Translations under genes and position numbers: made by a program
The notes under the pieces: generated by a model
Told to the model about the DNA's origin: nothing
Databases searched by the model: none
The model's input: the letters and a program-made list of their open reading frames with translations, nothing else
Source: Gracilariopsis chorda
Lineage: Eukaryota > Rhodophyta > Florideophyceae > Gracilariales > Gracilariaceae
Direction of reading: 5' to 3'
Assembly: GCA_003194525.1 (NCBI GenBank)
Contig: NBIV01000142.1
Span: 121,322-185,321 of the forward strand
Length of the DNA: 64,000 nt
In this document: one piece after another, positions 20,051-31,868 of the stretch
How positions within the stretch are numbered: the first letter of the stretch is position 1
Layout of the letters: the number at the start of each line of letters is the position of its first letter

Positions 20051-21563
20051 CACTCACTGAGGCTTAGCTGTACCATCTGACGGGGTACTTAATTCCTGAA
20101 GGGGTTTGACGGTGCGACATGATGTGGTCCACTGCATATAGGGTCCCACCCTGGGGTTCTGAGAGTATGTGCGGTGTATCCCGAGGGGTTTTGCCTAAAA
20201 GAGGGGCATCATGACTCATGGACAAGCTATGCAGTTCCGCCGATACTACCTTAGGATAACGGGGCATTCCCGGTTTTGCCGCTTGAGTCGCCTGCAGTGG
20301 ATTATGAGCGATGGGTGGCTGCTGAGGTCGCTTCTGTGGGAAAGGCTTTGGGATTTTTATCACCCGGTCTCGTGAGACAATGTACCGGAGTCCATCTACC
20401 TCAATGAATATTTATAGGTGTAGAGGACCTTGTAGGGCCCTAAATTGTTTGGCGCTAATTTGTGGGTGACGTCTGGTGGTTCTTCTGACGTCTCCTGGGG
20501 TTTATCAAGGAAGATTTCATCCCCTTCCTTCAGGTATGGACATTTTTTCACCTTCCGGTCGAGACCCTGTTTGCATCTCCTTTGAGAGGCGGTCCGCCTA
20601 GTTTTCGCAAGCGTGAGTGTGTTCTCATACCGCCTGATGGTTGCCCTTTTTGATTTGGCAGCCGTAGGTGCCTGAAGACCGTCTGGGACGTGCACCATGG
20701 CGCGCGTGGGAATCACGGCGCTTGGCAGGATCCATTAGAGCACTAGATTGAACGGTGAAGTCCCTGTGGAGCGGTGCACCTGATGGTTATGAGCATACGT
20801 GAGCGGGCCCACGTACGCGTTCCAATCCTTCTCGAGGTCTGAAATATCGTGTCTTAACCTCGAGGCGATGGTGTTATTCAACCCCTCCGCTTGGCTATTC
20901 GTCTGGGGATGATAGGCGGTGGTAAACAGCTGTTTCATCCCCAGCATTCCTGAGATAGCGGCAAAGAGTTTTGCGGCGAGTTGGTGAGCATTATCTTTGA
21001 AGAGATACAGGGATATACCGCACGGGTAGACCCAATTCTCCAGAAAGGGTCGACAATAACTGCAGCCATGGTGCCCCTTAGAGGAATGGCGTGGGTTAAT
21101 TTCAAAAACCGGTCGGTGATGACCAGGATATAACGGTATCCTCGCTCCGACTTCGGTAGAGCGCTTAATATATCCATGGACACAAACTCCAAAGGACATG
21201 AGGGGCGAAACATGGTTAAGGGATTGTTATGCTCCCTTTTGGTACCCTAGTGGCGGTGCATGAACGGCTGTCCGCCACAGTTTGGAAAGCATGTATTGCC
21301 ATATATGGCCAATAGAACTCTCTCCTCATGGTTAAATACTTATGGGAACCGCCGGGGTGTCCTGCGAGGCGCGGATAACGCGAAAGATACAGAACCTTAG
21401 CCCGCATGCTGGCCGGGACTTTTTGGAGTGCGCCATCGAGGGGTGCGTGGCGCACCAACACGCCATTCCGGTCTATATCGAAGAGGGATGTGGTGTGCTC
21501 AACAGTGGGGAGGCTCTCCTTACAGAAAGGGTCCGTGCTCTGCCCCTTCAGATATTCCTCCAT
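20051..21563 (-). pseudogene. Gypsy integrase and chromodomain, broken
   Basis: Reading the minus strand, 21563-21216 holds the integrase N-terminal region (YLSRYPRLAGHPGGSHKYL, EFYWPYM). 21213-20735 holds the core: SMDILSALPKSERGYRYI with the first Asp, then PQTNSQAEGLNNTI with the Glu. The second Asp block is damaged. 20716-20396 covers the C-terminal part. 20363-20051 ends in GTLYAVDHIMSHR and KYPVRW, the signature of an integrase-linked chromodomain, which marks the element as a chromovirus. Several frameshifts separate the pieces. Confidence 0.85.
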
Positions 21564-21578
21564 GGTTATGGGGAGTAC

Positions 21579-23293
21579 TTACTTCTCCTCCTCAACTAGG
21601 GCCATCACTTCAGGAATGCCGGCATATTCTCTACTGGGGTTAGTACAATCCACGGAATCTCCTGCAGGTTCGCTTCCATACTCCATGGCACATACAGTGA
21701 GGCACGGAATGGCGTCCTCCAAGGAGATGATGTCTTCGTCATTTTCGGATATACGGGACAGAGCGTCTGCTTTCAGGTGTGTCACCTCTGGGCGGTGGAC
21801 GATGTCAAACTCGTACTCCAACGGGCGTAACTTCCAACGTTCTAAGGGTCCGGAGGCGTCCGTCAAGGACAATATCCACTTCAGCGCAGCATGATCAGTC
21901 CTCAAAGTGAAGCGAGTACCCTCTAAGCAGGAGGGCAGTAGTAGTACTGCACTCACGATAGCGAGACATTCCCGCTCGGAGTTGGAGTAGTTCCGCTCCC
22001 CTTGGGAGAGGCAACAATTCCAGTAAGCTATTGGTTGCAGTCCACCTTCGGGTTGTTCCTGTAGTACAGCGCATTCCATCTGGTACCTACAGGCATCCGT
22101 ATTCAAAACAATGCATCCGTGCCAATTCCATAGAACCAATATGGGAGGTTCACTTAGCTTCGTCTTCAGGACTTCGAAACCTTCATACTTCTCGTACGTC
22201 AAGGTACCAATCTGTGTCGGTTTACCTCTCTCCAAAAGTTGGTTCAATGGGGCCGCTATTCGGGAGAAACTCGGTACAAACCTGGGGAAAACGTTGCACA
22301 AACCTAAGAAGGAACGTAGTTCGGTCTGGTCCGTGGGCGGTTTGGCTTCCTCGATTGCGTCTTGACTCTGCTTGATACCTGTAGACGAACAGGGAGCACT
22401 AGGTGTCCCAGGTAATCTACAGAGGACGTGAAGAAGTAACACTTCTCAAGCTTCAGAGTTAGGCCAGCATCCTTCAGGAGTTGGAGGACGTCTCTCACAT
22501 GCACGAAGTGCTCCCCTACGGTACACAAGTATATAATGACGTCGTCAATGTATACCAGTGCGTATGGTTACTTGATATTTGACAGGATTATGTCAACTGC
22601 CCACTGGAATGTGGCGGGGGCAATTTTCAATCCGAAAGGCATCCTTAGAAATCTGAATATTCCACAGTGGGTGGTGAAAGTTGTCTTGTCCTTATCGGCG
22701 TCGTCGAACTCGATTTGCCACTATCCAATATTGGCGTCCAAAGTAGAGAATACCGACGCATCGCTTAATTAGTCGATAGCTTCGTCTATGCGTGGTATCT
22801 GGAAGGAATCCCGCACAGCTACCTTATTCAGGCACCTTTAATCGATACAAAACCTCAGAGATCCATCTTTCTTCTCGGCAAAAAGCACCAGGGAGGCCCA
22901 TTTGGAGGTGATAGGCTCAATCACGCCCTTTTCCAACATGCGTTTGATCTTCTCACGTCCGAAATCGCGTGCATGGGGTGCGACTCTCCTTGGGAGTTGC
23001 TGTACCGGTTTTGCCACAGGTCTTAACTGGATCTGGTGCGTGGTCAACTTCACTTTGTTCAAACGGCAAGACCACATATCCTCAAAGGCACATAACATTT
23101 CTATTATGCTTTGGCGATACTTTGCGCATTCTTCGCCAATTAGGGGCTTCCCCTGCCATGAGGCAGGGGGTGTGTCCTTAGGAGACGACGGTGAAGATTC
23201 AGTCTCCATTGCTTTGACAGTGTCCTGCACAGCGAGATATTTCTTTGGCGGGATCTGAGCCAGTCCTGTAGGAGCGGGCGGAGCTATCCCCAC
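21579..23293 (-). pseudogene. Gypsy reverse transcriptase and RNase H, broken
   Basis: The minus-strand frame 23293-22838 ends in GVIEPITSKWASLVLFAEKK and GSLRFCID, the N-terminal motifs of the reverse transcriptase. The catalytic block lies around 22560-22530 in another frame. 22442-21579 contains the connection (TELRSFLGLCNVFPRFVPSF) and the RNase H domain (LNTDACRYQMECAVLQ, SNSERECLAIV, LRTDHAALKWIL). It then reads into the tail typical of gypsy pol (HLKADALSRI). Frameshifts make it inactive. Confidence 0.9.
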
Positions 23294-23397
23294 TACGGTG
23301 CCCTTGTGAAGCCATAAACGAGACTACGTAAGGTTAGCAACGACGACCCTGAAGGGGATAGTTGGCAATATTTCCATGAAACCATTCGCATCATAGA

Positions 23398-23895
23398 TTA
23401 TTGCCTTGTAGTAAGGTGAGGGCTCTCCTGCAGGAAGGGCAAACCTGAGTTGGATGATTGCACCCAGACTTCGGCCTGGCTCCTCGCGTGTATCTGAACA
23501 CTTTTCACCACGCGGAGTGTGTTCGAATGCGTCTCTTTTGGAAGTCTACCCATTTGAAGCGCATTTGCGTCGGGTCCCGGAGATGCAGACACGATACCTA
23601 CAGGAGCGGCATTATGAAATGTCACCTTCCACAGGCGTGGATAGATGGCGCACACATACCGGTCTACAAAAGATGTCCCCAGTATGCAGTGTGGGGCCAA
23701 GTTTGTCGCCACCAGGAACCACATTTTTTCCTTTAAGGATCTGACAAGGAGATATAAATCCAGAGCCCCGAGGATGTTTAACGTTCGCCGTGAGGCATCG
23801 CTCACCGTTGGTAGTTCGTCCATCCTTAAGGAGTTCAGGGCCAACCTCAGGATCATGTCGACGTATACCAGGTTTAGACCGGCATATGTGTCCAA
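23398..23895 (-). pseudogene. Gypsy aspartic protease region, probable
   Basis: The frame contains FLVATNLAPHCILGTSFVDR, which resembles the C-terminal (flap to ILG) part of retropepsins. The catalytic D-S/T-G is not clearly preserved in this frame; the neighbouring frame upstream is damaged. Position between gag and reverse transcriptase supports the assignment. Confidence 0.55.
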
Positions 23896-24631
23896 GATGG
23901 CACGTGCGGTGGTTGATGCGAGAGGAGAGCACCGTATGGAAACAAATACTTCATACTTCTCGCGTCAGAGCAGATATACTGATTCCTCGAAGGCGGTGGA
24001 TGGGTCCACTGGAAATGGATGATTCACTGATTTCGTTGTATTTTAGCGTAGGGGGTCCACCAATTCCATTGCAACTTGGCACACGGGTTCCCTCCCGTTT
24101 CTAGAGACGAATTAAGTTGGACTGAGGCTCGATGGAAAGGAGCCACGTCGAGCCTCTACGTGCGGTCCTGAGGGTTTTCCTGAGTGGAGGGTGTCGGAGT
24201 TCCATGCGCTGCATTCAGTTGCAGCGGTGCAACCGGGGTCGCAGCGTTCCCTTGCAAGGTGATAGGAGCTGCAGCCTAGGCAGCTGGTCCCTGCGTAGGT
24301 GCTTGCAGAAATGTTTGAGCGGCTTATCCCAATGGGGTGCGGTATCCATAACGACCTTGAGGGAACGGAAATCGCCATAAGCGGTATGGTAACTACCAAT
24401 CTACGAATAGGTCTATTTCGCTGCCTGGAAATTGTTCTCCCTCTCCTGAACGATGGTGGCCCTCATTGTTGGGGTGAGGGTGGTCTGGTGCACTGGCTCT
24501 CGGTACAAACAAATCTTACAAGGTGGTGTGTAACTTCGAGGAGTTTCGAAGTGAGCGTTCCTAAAGGATCTCGCTGAGGGGTATGATGTGGGCAACGACG
24601 GTTTCTGTGGACAGAACGGTGCCCCGTGGGG

Positions 24632-26476
24632 TTACGCAAAGCTGAGAGCAATGTCGTTCTGCACCTGCTCAACCATTAGATCGTCTGCGCCTCTTGAGGT
24701 GCTGGTGTCCAACGTAAAGCCCATAGCCGTGGGATTCTTTGAGGCGGAGGGTTTGTCCGAAAGTGGAGCTTGGCTTCGCCGTGCAGCGCTGTGGATGTCC
24801 CCGTAGGATTCCGCCAAGAGCGCTAACTTCGTATAGGTGGCCCGAAGGTGCGTAGTCAAATGGTTTTGCACCTTCGCGCGTATCGAAGGGAGGAGTCCCT
24901 GGACGAACAGCGCTTTAACCGCCGTTCGGAGTACAAGTTTCCGCAATTTACGGCCTTGCTCCAGAGCTTCTGGGAAAACTTTGTTTCGGTCATTCCCGTG
25001 CTCTGCCGATAGGAGGAGACGTCAGCGTCGGCATCTGAAATCACTTCGTCTGTGTTGTACCGTTTTTGGAGGAAGCTGACCACCTCGGGTGACGTCATCA
25101 GGACTTTTGTTCCAGGATCAACCACGATGGCGCTTTCTCCTGTGAGGCTGGGTAGCATGAGGGAGTGCGCCTTCCCAGTGAGGTAGAACTGAAAGCACCA
25201 CATGGCAGCACCTACATGCACGCCTTTGGTGTTACACCCAGAATGAAAGCGTGTAAGGAAGTTTAGCACTGAGATAGGGTCATCGCCTGAAAAGGTGTAT
25301 TTTTGCATTTGAATATCCATTCTGCGCTGGATCTTCGTAAGTCGTTTTGCGATCAACGCGTCGTAAAAAGTGCAGCGAACATTCAATCTGTACGTTTCAT
25401 AGTCCACCACCTTGGCGAATAGATCGTTTATCGGGAAGATCTTTCTGACCCTTGGTCTTGGTCGTTTCTCCATCAGAGGCACGTCGTCCTCTAAGTCGGA
25501 GCTGTTCTCGGAATCAGAGCGCGTAGTACTCTCCGAATCAAAGTGTCTTCAATTTCTTCTTTTGTCCCTCCGTGTTCGGCTTCTTCTTTCCTGAGTGGTG
25601 TCTGGGGGTCTAACGTGGTCTCCGTTATCGCGACTCACCACCGGAGTATAGTGTCCTTCTCTCCAAAAGTGAGATTTGTCACGGGCGGTATCCTGTCCTC
25701 CTCTATGCGGTTGCAGGTCCAAACAGTTCACAGCGGTGTTCCTAAGCCTTCCCTGTTTCCTTGCGGTGGTATGCCTTCCTTCTCCTGGGCGAGGAATGGC
25801 AGTACTCCTGTCTTTCTCTGCCTGGCGTTAACTTAGTTGTTGATAGAGGGAACCTCTCATGTAGAGAGGATGCACCTTGAAACGCGGCTATCGGTTGTAG
25901 CTGCGGGGTTTGGGAGCGAACCTCCGATCGGATAACATCAGAAGTCACCTCTAAGAAAGCATCCGAGTCTATGAGGGTGTCTGCCGCGCTGTGCGCACCT
26001 TCGATCGCAATATCATCCACTAAGGCGTGGTGGCGGGTTCCAAGATGCGCCTCGACACCTGCAGGAGTTCGTGTGGCGGACTCTTGCCAGAGCCTATCGA
26101 TGAGGCTTGGGGCAGTAGACGCGATGAGCGCATCTGGTTGTATCGCGCCCTGGGCCTGGATCTCCTGAGGCGGCGGCGGTTGTGACTGCGTTTGGGGTTC
26201 TTCAACTTTGACAGTGGCATTTTCCTGAAGCTGGTTGGGGGTATCCGCTGTTCTCAGGTCGTGTAGTATTCTCAGGCTTTGTCGGGACCATTCAACACTG
26301 CACCCAGCATTCAGTAGGAGACGTTCAGGATCATCCGGCATGGCGGTGGGTCTTTGAGGGGCGCTGCGCTTGTTGCGTCTACCTGGGAGCCTGGCGCCTG
26401 AGGAGCCTGAAAGGTGGTTTCCAGGGTAAGTTCTTGGGGATCCATAGAGATGTAGATCAATTTGATTTGCTTCCAC
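24632..26476 (-). pseudogene. Gypsy gag region, broken
   Basis: Two larger frames (26476-25742 and 25482-24856) and a short one (24946-24632) carry gag. The first is Pro/Gln/Ser-rich and probably disordered. The second contains the helical capsid-like part (FTRFHSGCNTKGVHVGAAM pattern, with YRQSTGMTETKFSQKLW). A possible remnant of a zinc knuckle (CKICLYREPVH) lies at about 24530-24490. Frames are interrupted, so no complete gag is left. Confidence 0.75.
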
Positions 26477-26604
26477 TTCCGAATCAGCTTAAGGAAGACT
26501 TCTACTGCGAGGGGGCGTCCAGTATGTGCAATTGTAGCGCTTTTCTTTCGCGCACCGTTAGGTAAACCTTTAAGAACGAATCTTCTATGTCGTGAGACGA
26601 GTTT

Positions 26605-27171
26605 TGGTACAGCCAGTGGTGAGCACAACGTCCGTAAAATAGGACTTTTAGATTCAGCCTAACAGATGGGTTCCAATAGGTAGTGGTCTCTCTAATATAG
26701 AAGCGGTGACCCGGGAAATCCTGAAAGGAGATCCGCAAACACCAAGCGGAGAATGGGTTCACTAGACATACGATACCCCTGCAGACGTTGCCATGGGACG
26801 CGCTGGGTATCGGCGGCTTAGAAGCTACACCTAAATGATGACGTAATAGTGTACCTGAAGGTAAGTATCACGAGGTTGAACCAGACGAACTAGAACAAGC
26901 CTCGAGGGTGCTTGGTTTAATTACCAAGAGGTGGAGCTTCCAGCAGCGCACTATATACAGTGCCACGAGTTGACCTCGTCGGAAACTATCTCCTGTACCC
27001 TATACAAATCTAAGTTAGATTATTCTACCTAATTGAATTACAGTCCGTTGGAACAATTTTTCTGGAGTGGTGTGCCACGTGGGACCAGCTAGAACATTTT
27101 TAGTACTCTGTTAGAAATCTTCTGTAACAGCCCATCCTTAGGAGCATGCGTATTACCCACTGTACTACACA
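26605..27171 (-). repeat. 5' LTR of the gypsy element
   Basis: It is about 567 bp and the direct-repeat partner of 18426-18991. Shared blocks include CCAGTGGTGAGCACAACGTC, GGGACGCGCTGGGTATCG and TTACAGTCCG. A primer-binding site could not be assigned with confidence just inside it. Confidence 0.9.
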
Positions 27172-27446
27172 CACAACGGCGCCCCAACCATCCCGCCTCG
27201 CTCACTGCTTTAGTACCAAGCTACGACAACGACCTTATACCAAGAATTATGGGAAAACTCCATCTTGAACCACAGAGACAAACACGAACCCCAAGACACA
27301 ACAAAAGCCATGGTCATAACCTCAGAAGCACACCACTGCAGCCCAGTTACACACACTCACCAACCGAACTCCATCCATCCCATCATGGACAGTGACAACT
27401 TCCCAAACTGCCCAAACGCAACCGTACCAACTACGCACCGTCGTTT

Positions 27447-28074
27447 CTAGCCCTGCAAACCTATGCAACTACCATTAGGGCCTTTGACCACCTTGACGGC
27501 AACCCGCCTACACCAATGGACCCCCACCTCTTCGAAACGTACTGCAATAGCAAAAAACAGTCTCCTATCTGCGGTTCTTAGCAGTGTCCCATTGGAAAAA
27601 TTAGGACTACTCATCATGTCACAAGACCGACCTTTTCCACACGAACTAGTAACCCGAATCATCATCCACATAAACTGCGTCTCCAAAGAAGATCACCAAT
27701 ACTTGAAATCTGAAGCTGAGAGTATTGCCTTCAAAGATGACGAAGATATGGACGATTTCATCAAAAATCACAAAGAAATCAGGTAAAACATGGTAGCAGC
27801 GCGCTACCCCAGAATCCACGAAGAGGAAACAACGGTTGATTTCATGATCGCAAGAATTAGTGAAAACCCCCTCAGCGCACCGATTCTCGGCCATATCCGC
27901 ACCAACAAACCCAATACAGTCAAAGATTTCACTCGAACGATCAACGACTTGTACAACCTATATCAACCTCGTACACCACTGCTGCAACAAACGCAAAACA
28001 TTCTCGACGAATACAGAAATCTACAAGGTGGATTCATGGAGGATTTCCAGCTCACTCAAACCCAATACAGATAG
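27447..28074 (+). pseudogene. Copia gag, broken
   Basis: Frames 27463-27786 and 27790-28074 read on as one gag-like protein (SAVLSSVPLEKLGLLIMSQD, then ILDEYRNLQGGFMEDF), separated by a stop at about 27784. The pattern resembles copia gag (UBN2-like) domains. Confidence 0.65.
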
Positions 28075-28379
28075 CGACCTACACAGACACAGTTCCAGTG
28101 CCAGTACACCCACGAACAACTGCTCCCCAGCGACGAGTCAGACCTCAACAATTTTGCACTTTCCATACCAACATCTGAGTATTCTGCAAACACACCGACC
28201 AGGAATGCAGAGATCCACGACACCCCACATTCACCAAGCTACAGGCTCACTACGTTCAGGCCGGTTCCCCTTACATCCCAAACTCTTACTATCACCAAGC
28301 CTTACCACCACCACCCTACCGTTAACAACAACACTCTGTCCCATCCATTCCATTTCACACCTAGGACCATCCCAAACGG

Positions 28380-29785
28380 ACACTAAAGCCAATAGTACGT
28401 ATACAGTTGACAGCGGAGCTTATCCAACTCACGTCCCGAAACCGACAACTCTCAAGATCTCACTTAAAACCCCCACCCTAACCGACGCCACCACCTCACA
28501 GCCCATACGCTGCACACACCATGGAATCCTCCACATCCGCCCGCCAGCGAGTAACCACGTCATACACACACATGCTGTAGCGAACCATTACATGCGACAC
28601 AGATTACTCTCAGTTAACGACCTAGCCGAACGGTATGGACTAGTAACGTTCACCCGTAAAACCAGCTTCAATGTAAACACGAAGACAACACATCACCAGA
28701 TCTTAGCCACGGCCCCGTGGAGAAATAACCAATACCAGCTCAAAGCAAAAACCTTAAGAACAAAGAAGGTAAAACAGCATAAAATGTCCCACATAACCCC
28801 AATAAAAGGCCCAGAGCATACCCCACTCCAAGCCCCAAACGTCCACTGACAAAACATCCCAAAAAAATCATCCTATCACAAACCAACACTACTGGTCATG
28901 GGACAGGGCATACCAACGACAAGTCCCAGAACTCTGTCGCACCTCAAACACACCACGACAGTACCACCCAGTGCTCCCTTCACACAGACAGCTTTCGAAT
29001 GGCACATTCGACTGAACAATGCACATTCCAAGAAACTATCCCTCACCGCACACAGGCGCCTCATCCCCACCATACCCACCTTCCTCCCATCCCATATCGA
29101 AATCACCTGCAGCGCATGCAGTCACGTCAAACTACACCCCGCTCCCCATAAACGCACCACAAACCATTTTGAACCAGGAGCCTTCGTAAGCTCAGATTCC
29201 TGCGGTACGATCAAACCCACTTCCTTCCAAGACAACAACAACCTTCTCATCATCATATGTGACGCCACCCGCTTCTTCACCGCACACTTCATATGGGATA
29301 GTAAAGACATTCCGAAATACATCGAGCACACACTACAGTATACCCGACATTTAATTAAACTCCCACTAACTGATTTCCTAGGCGACAATGCAAAGAAGTA
29401 TACCACCCAAAGAATGCAAAGCATTTGTCAATACCACAACATCATACATCACCTCCGGACACCACACCAACCTCAGGAAAACTCAATTGCGGAAAGAGTT
29501 AACCGCACAGTTATGGAAGCTGACTTTGCGTTCCTTAATGCCGTAGGACTTGAAGACACCTTCTGGGAAGATGCAGCTCGAGTTTCGATATTTAAATATA
29601 ACCTACTACACCATCCCTCAATAGACACATACCTTACACCAAATGGTATTGCACTACCACAAAAATCAAACACATCTATGCCTTCGGCCAGTTGGGCACG
29701 ATACCTGTATATACACCAAAGGAAAAACCTCAGCCACGAGCCGATTTCGTGCGTTACATGTAACCCACCTCTCTCACCCACATAA
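28380..29785 (+). pseudogene. Copia protease and integrase, broken
   Basis: YTVDSGAYPTHV (about 28400-28435) is the aspartic protease active site (DSG). The frame 28898-29785 carries the integrase: the GAG-pre-integrase region (FEWHIRLNNAHSKKL, CSACSHVK) and the core with SSDSCG (first Asp), FLGDNAKKY (second Asp) and PQENSIAERVNRTV (Glu). All three acidic residues are present, but a stop at about 28847 separates protease and integrase. Confidence 0.85.
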
Positions 29786-30680
29786 TGGTCTACAACCTGA
29801 ATACACCTCAATACCAAACAATACTTGTTACCAATTTTCACCCATACCACAGGCACACTGACACCACAGCCGTCGCCCATACGGCATGTAAGGCTAACGC
29901 ACACAGAAAACTCTCCATACTCACCTCCCTAGATGTCAATACCCCACCCTCTACTAAACTCCAACATTCTCGACTGTACCCAGACGCCAATTAATGGCAA
30001 ACCGCCCATGATGAATAGCTCGCCAATATCGACCAACAAAACAGCATACAATGGCTCCATCAAACCTTCGTACCCCCCCAAAGACGCCATCATACAATTG
30101 ATGATGATTTACAGGTACAAGAAGTGAGACGATGGATCCATTTCACAATGAAAAGCCAGATGCAAACTCAGAGGCGACCTCATGAGGCGAGGCATCCACT
30201 ACGACCCACAACATACTACCAAATACATAGCAGACAGAACAACGCAGCGCATTCTCCTAGCCCTCCATGTCCATGAAAACTTAGTAATCAAACACTTCGA
30301 AATAACATCGGCATAGCTGCATGAAACATACCAACACGATAAACCAGTGTATGTCTCCTAGATGACTTTATTCAAGGGAAAGTACAGAAATACAGGTATA
30401 TACGGATTGCTCCGTGGAAATATATACGGATCTCCTCCAGCAGCATATAACAAAGCTCCTCGCATCTTCCTAGCAGACCTCAAGGTCACGCCATCAGAAC
30501 ATGATCCCTGCCTATTCCTCAAAGTCACTCCCCACGTCTACATAGTAATCACTATGACAATCCACTACTTTCTGGTCCTTGCCTCCCATACCGATCTCAT
30601 TGAAGACCTACACCAACAATTCTTGACCAAATACAAAATCACACGGTTGGCCCAACCAACCCGCTTTCTCAATTAGCAAA
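29786..30680 (+). pseudogene. Copia reverse transcriptase, broken
   Basis: After about 300 bp without clear homology, 30362-30676 reads LFKGKYRNTGIYGLLRGNIY (degraded), SEHDPCLFLK and a damaged catalytic stretch (TMTIHYFLVLASH) where the family has Y-V-D-D. Several stops lie upstream. The active-site aspartates are not preserved. Confidence 0.75.
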
Positions 30681-30839
30681 TTTAGTACCATCAAAACGGC
30701 AGCATTCACGTCTCTCAACAAGATGCCATGGCAGCCCTCCTTAAGCAAAACAACATGTCACAATGCAACCCAGCGCTTACCCCGCATAGCTCACTCAGAC
30801 CTATTGATTAGATTTCGCTCAGAACCCCCTTAACGCCAG

Positions 30840-31430
30840 AGGGTGCAACAAAATACCGCAAAATACTAGAGGAAGTACGTTATATCACCGACAGTATCCG
30901 CTCGGATCTTACTTATGCGACTAACTGTCTTGCCCAGCACTTTTCTGCACACCACAAGAAAACTTGGCAGGCACTGAAGACACTGCTACGGTACATGAAA
31001 GGAACAAAGACTAACGTCATCTTATTCAAAAGAATACCAACCCCCAAGTCACAACGACAATAAGCATCATGTAGTGATGCAGATTATGCAAACTCGAAGA
31101 ACAGCGAATCTATCACCGGCAACATCCACCCCATTGCGGGCACACCAGTGTCATGGCCTTCAAAATAGCAATCAATAGGTACACTGTCCACAAAATAGGC
31201 GGAAGACATTGCTGCTACGCAAGCCACACAACATACACAATGGTTACGCAAACTTCTGCACTCTGCAAACTTTAAGCAACAACCAACTCTGCAATACATA
31301 GACAACCGCAGCGCTATATTGATAGCATCAAACTAGGCTCCAACGAAACGCTGCAAATACATCGACATTCGCTATCACTACTCACAGCACCATATCGCAG
31401 ACAAACAATACAACTACAACGAATCTTGAC
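30840..31430 (+). pseudogene. Copia RNase H, broken
   Basis: The plus strand reads, with interruptions, EEVRYITDSIRSDLTYATN, then SDADYANSKNSESITGN and AAATQATQHTQWL-like residues, followed by the IDNRSAI block. This is the usual C-terminal RNase H of copia elements. In-frame stops occur at about 31060 and 31165. Confidence 0.85.
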
Positions 31431-31868
31431 GAATGACATGCTGATAGACATCCTAACCGAACGGTTACACCACGATGGTTCCCGAACATTTCGTCAACGA
31501 CTCCAAATCACCACCCACTGGACTCAAAATGCAATGCACCAACTCGGGACTGTCGAGCATTCAACTGAGTTTTGCTCCATTGCCTTTTCTACAAAAGTCA
31601 AGCATTGCTGTACAATAACCACAGAACAAATACATAAGCCCTCGGGGACGCGCTCCAAGTAAAGTGAGGATGTAGTGCCTTCACTCACACTGTGCACAGG
31701 TAGTGTGCCATACTGAGCTCTAGTATTTCACGAAATCGAGCTCGGTATAGAGCTTTAAACTACAATTTAGAGCCAGAAAATAGAAATAGCGCACTGTTAG
31801 CGATGCCCAAATATACAGAAGTGCTAAATTAAAGCTCATTTTGAAAATATAGCGCAGTAGTACAGTCA

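Larger units (their letters stand above)
18426..27171 (-). mobile_element. Ty3/gypsy (chromovirus-type) LTR retrotransposon, decayed
   Basis: The element is about 8.75 kb in minus orientation and has two LTRs in direct repeat. Between them gag, protease, reverse transcriptase, RNase H, integrase and a chromodomain occur in the normal Ty3/gypsy order, but in many frames. A polypurine tract sits next to the 3' LTR. The LTRs differ from each other at many positions, which points to an old insertion. No convincing target-site duplication is visible. Confidence 0.92.
27172..31700 (+). mobile_element. Ty1/copia-type retrotransposon, decayed, without recognisable LTRs
   Basis: Directly after the gypsy LTR, gag, protease, integrase, reverse transcriptase and RNase H follow on the plus strand in copia order, in several frames with many stops. 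I could not find direct repeats at its two ends; its 5' LTR may have been lost to the gypsy insertion. Its A/C-rich codon use (few G) differs sharply from neighbouring genes. The 3' end matches 18241-18345. Confidence 0.88.
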
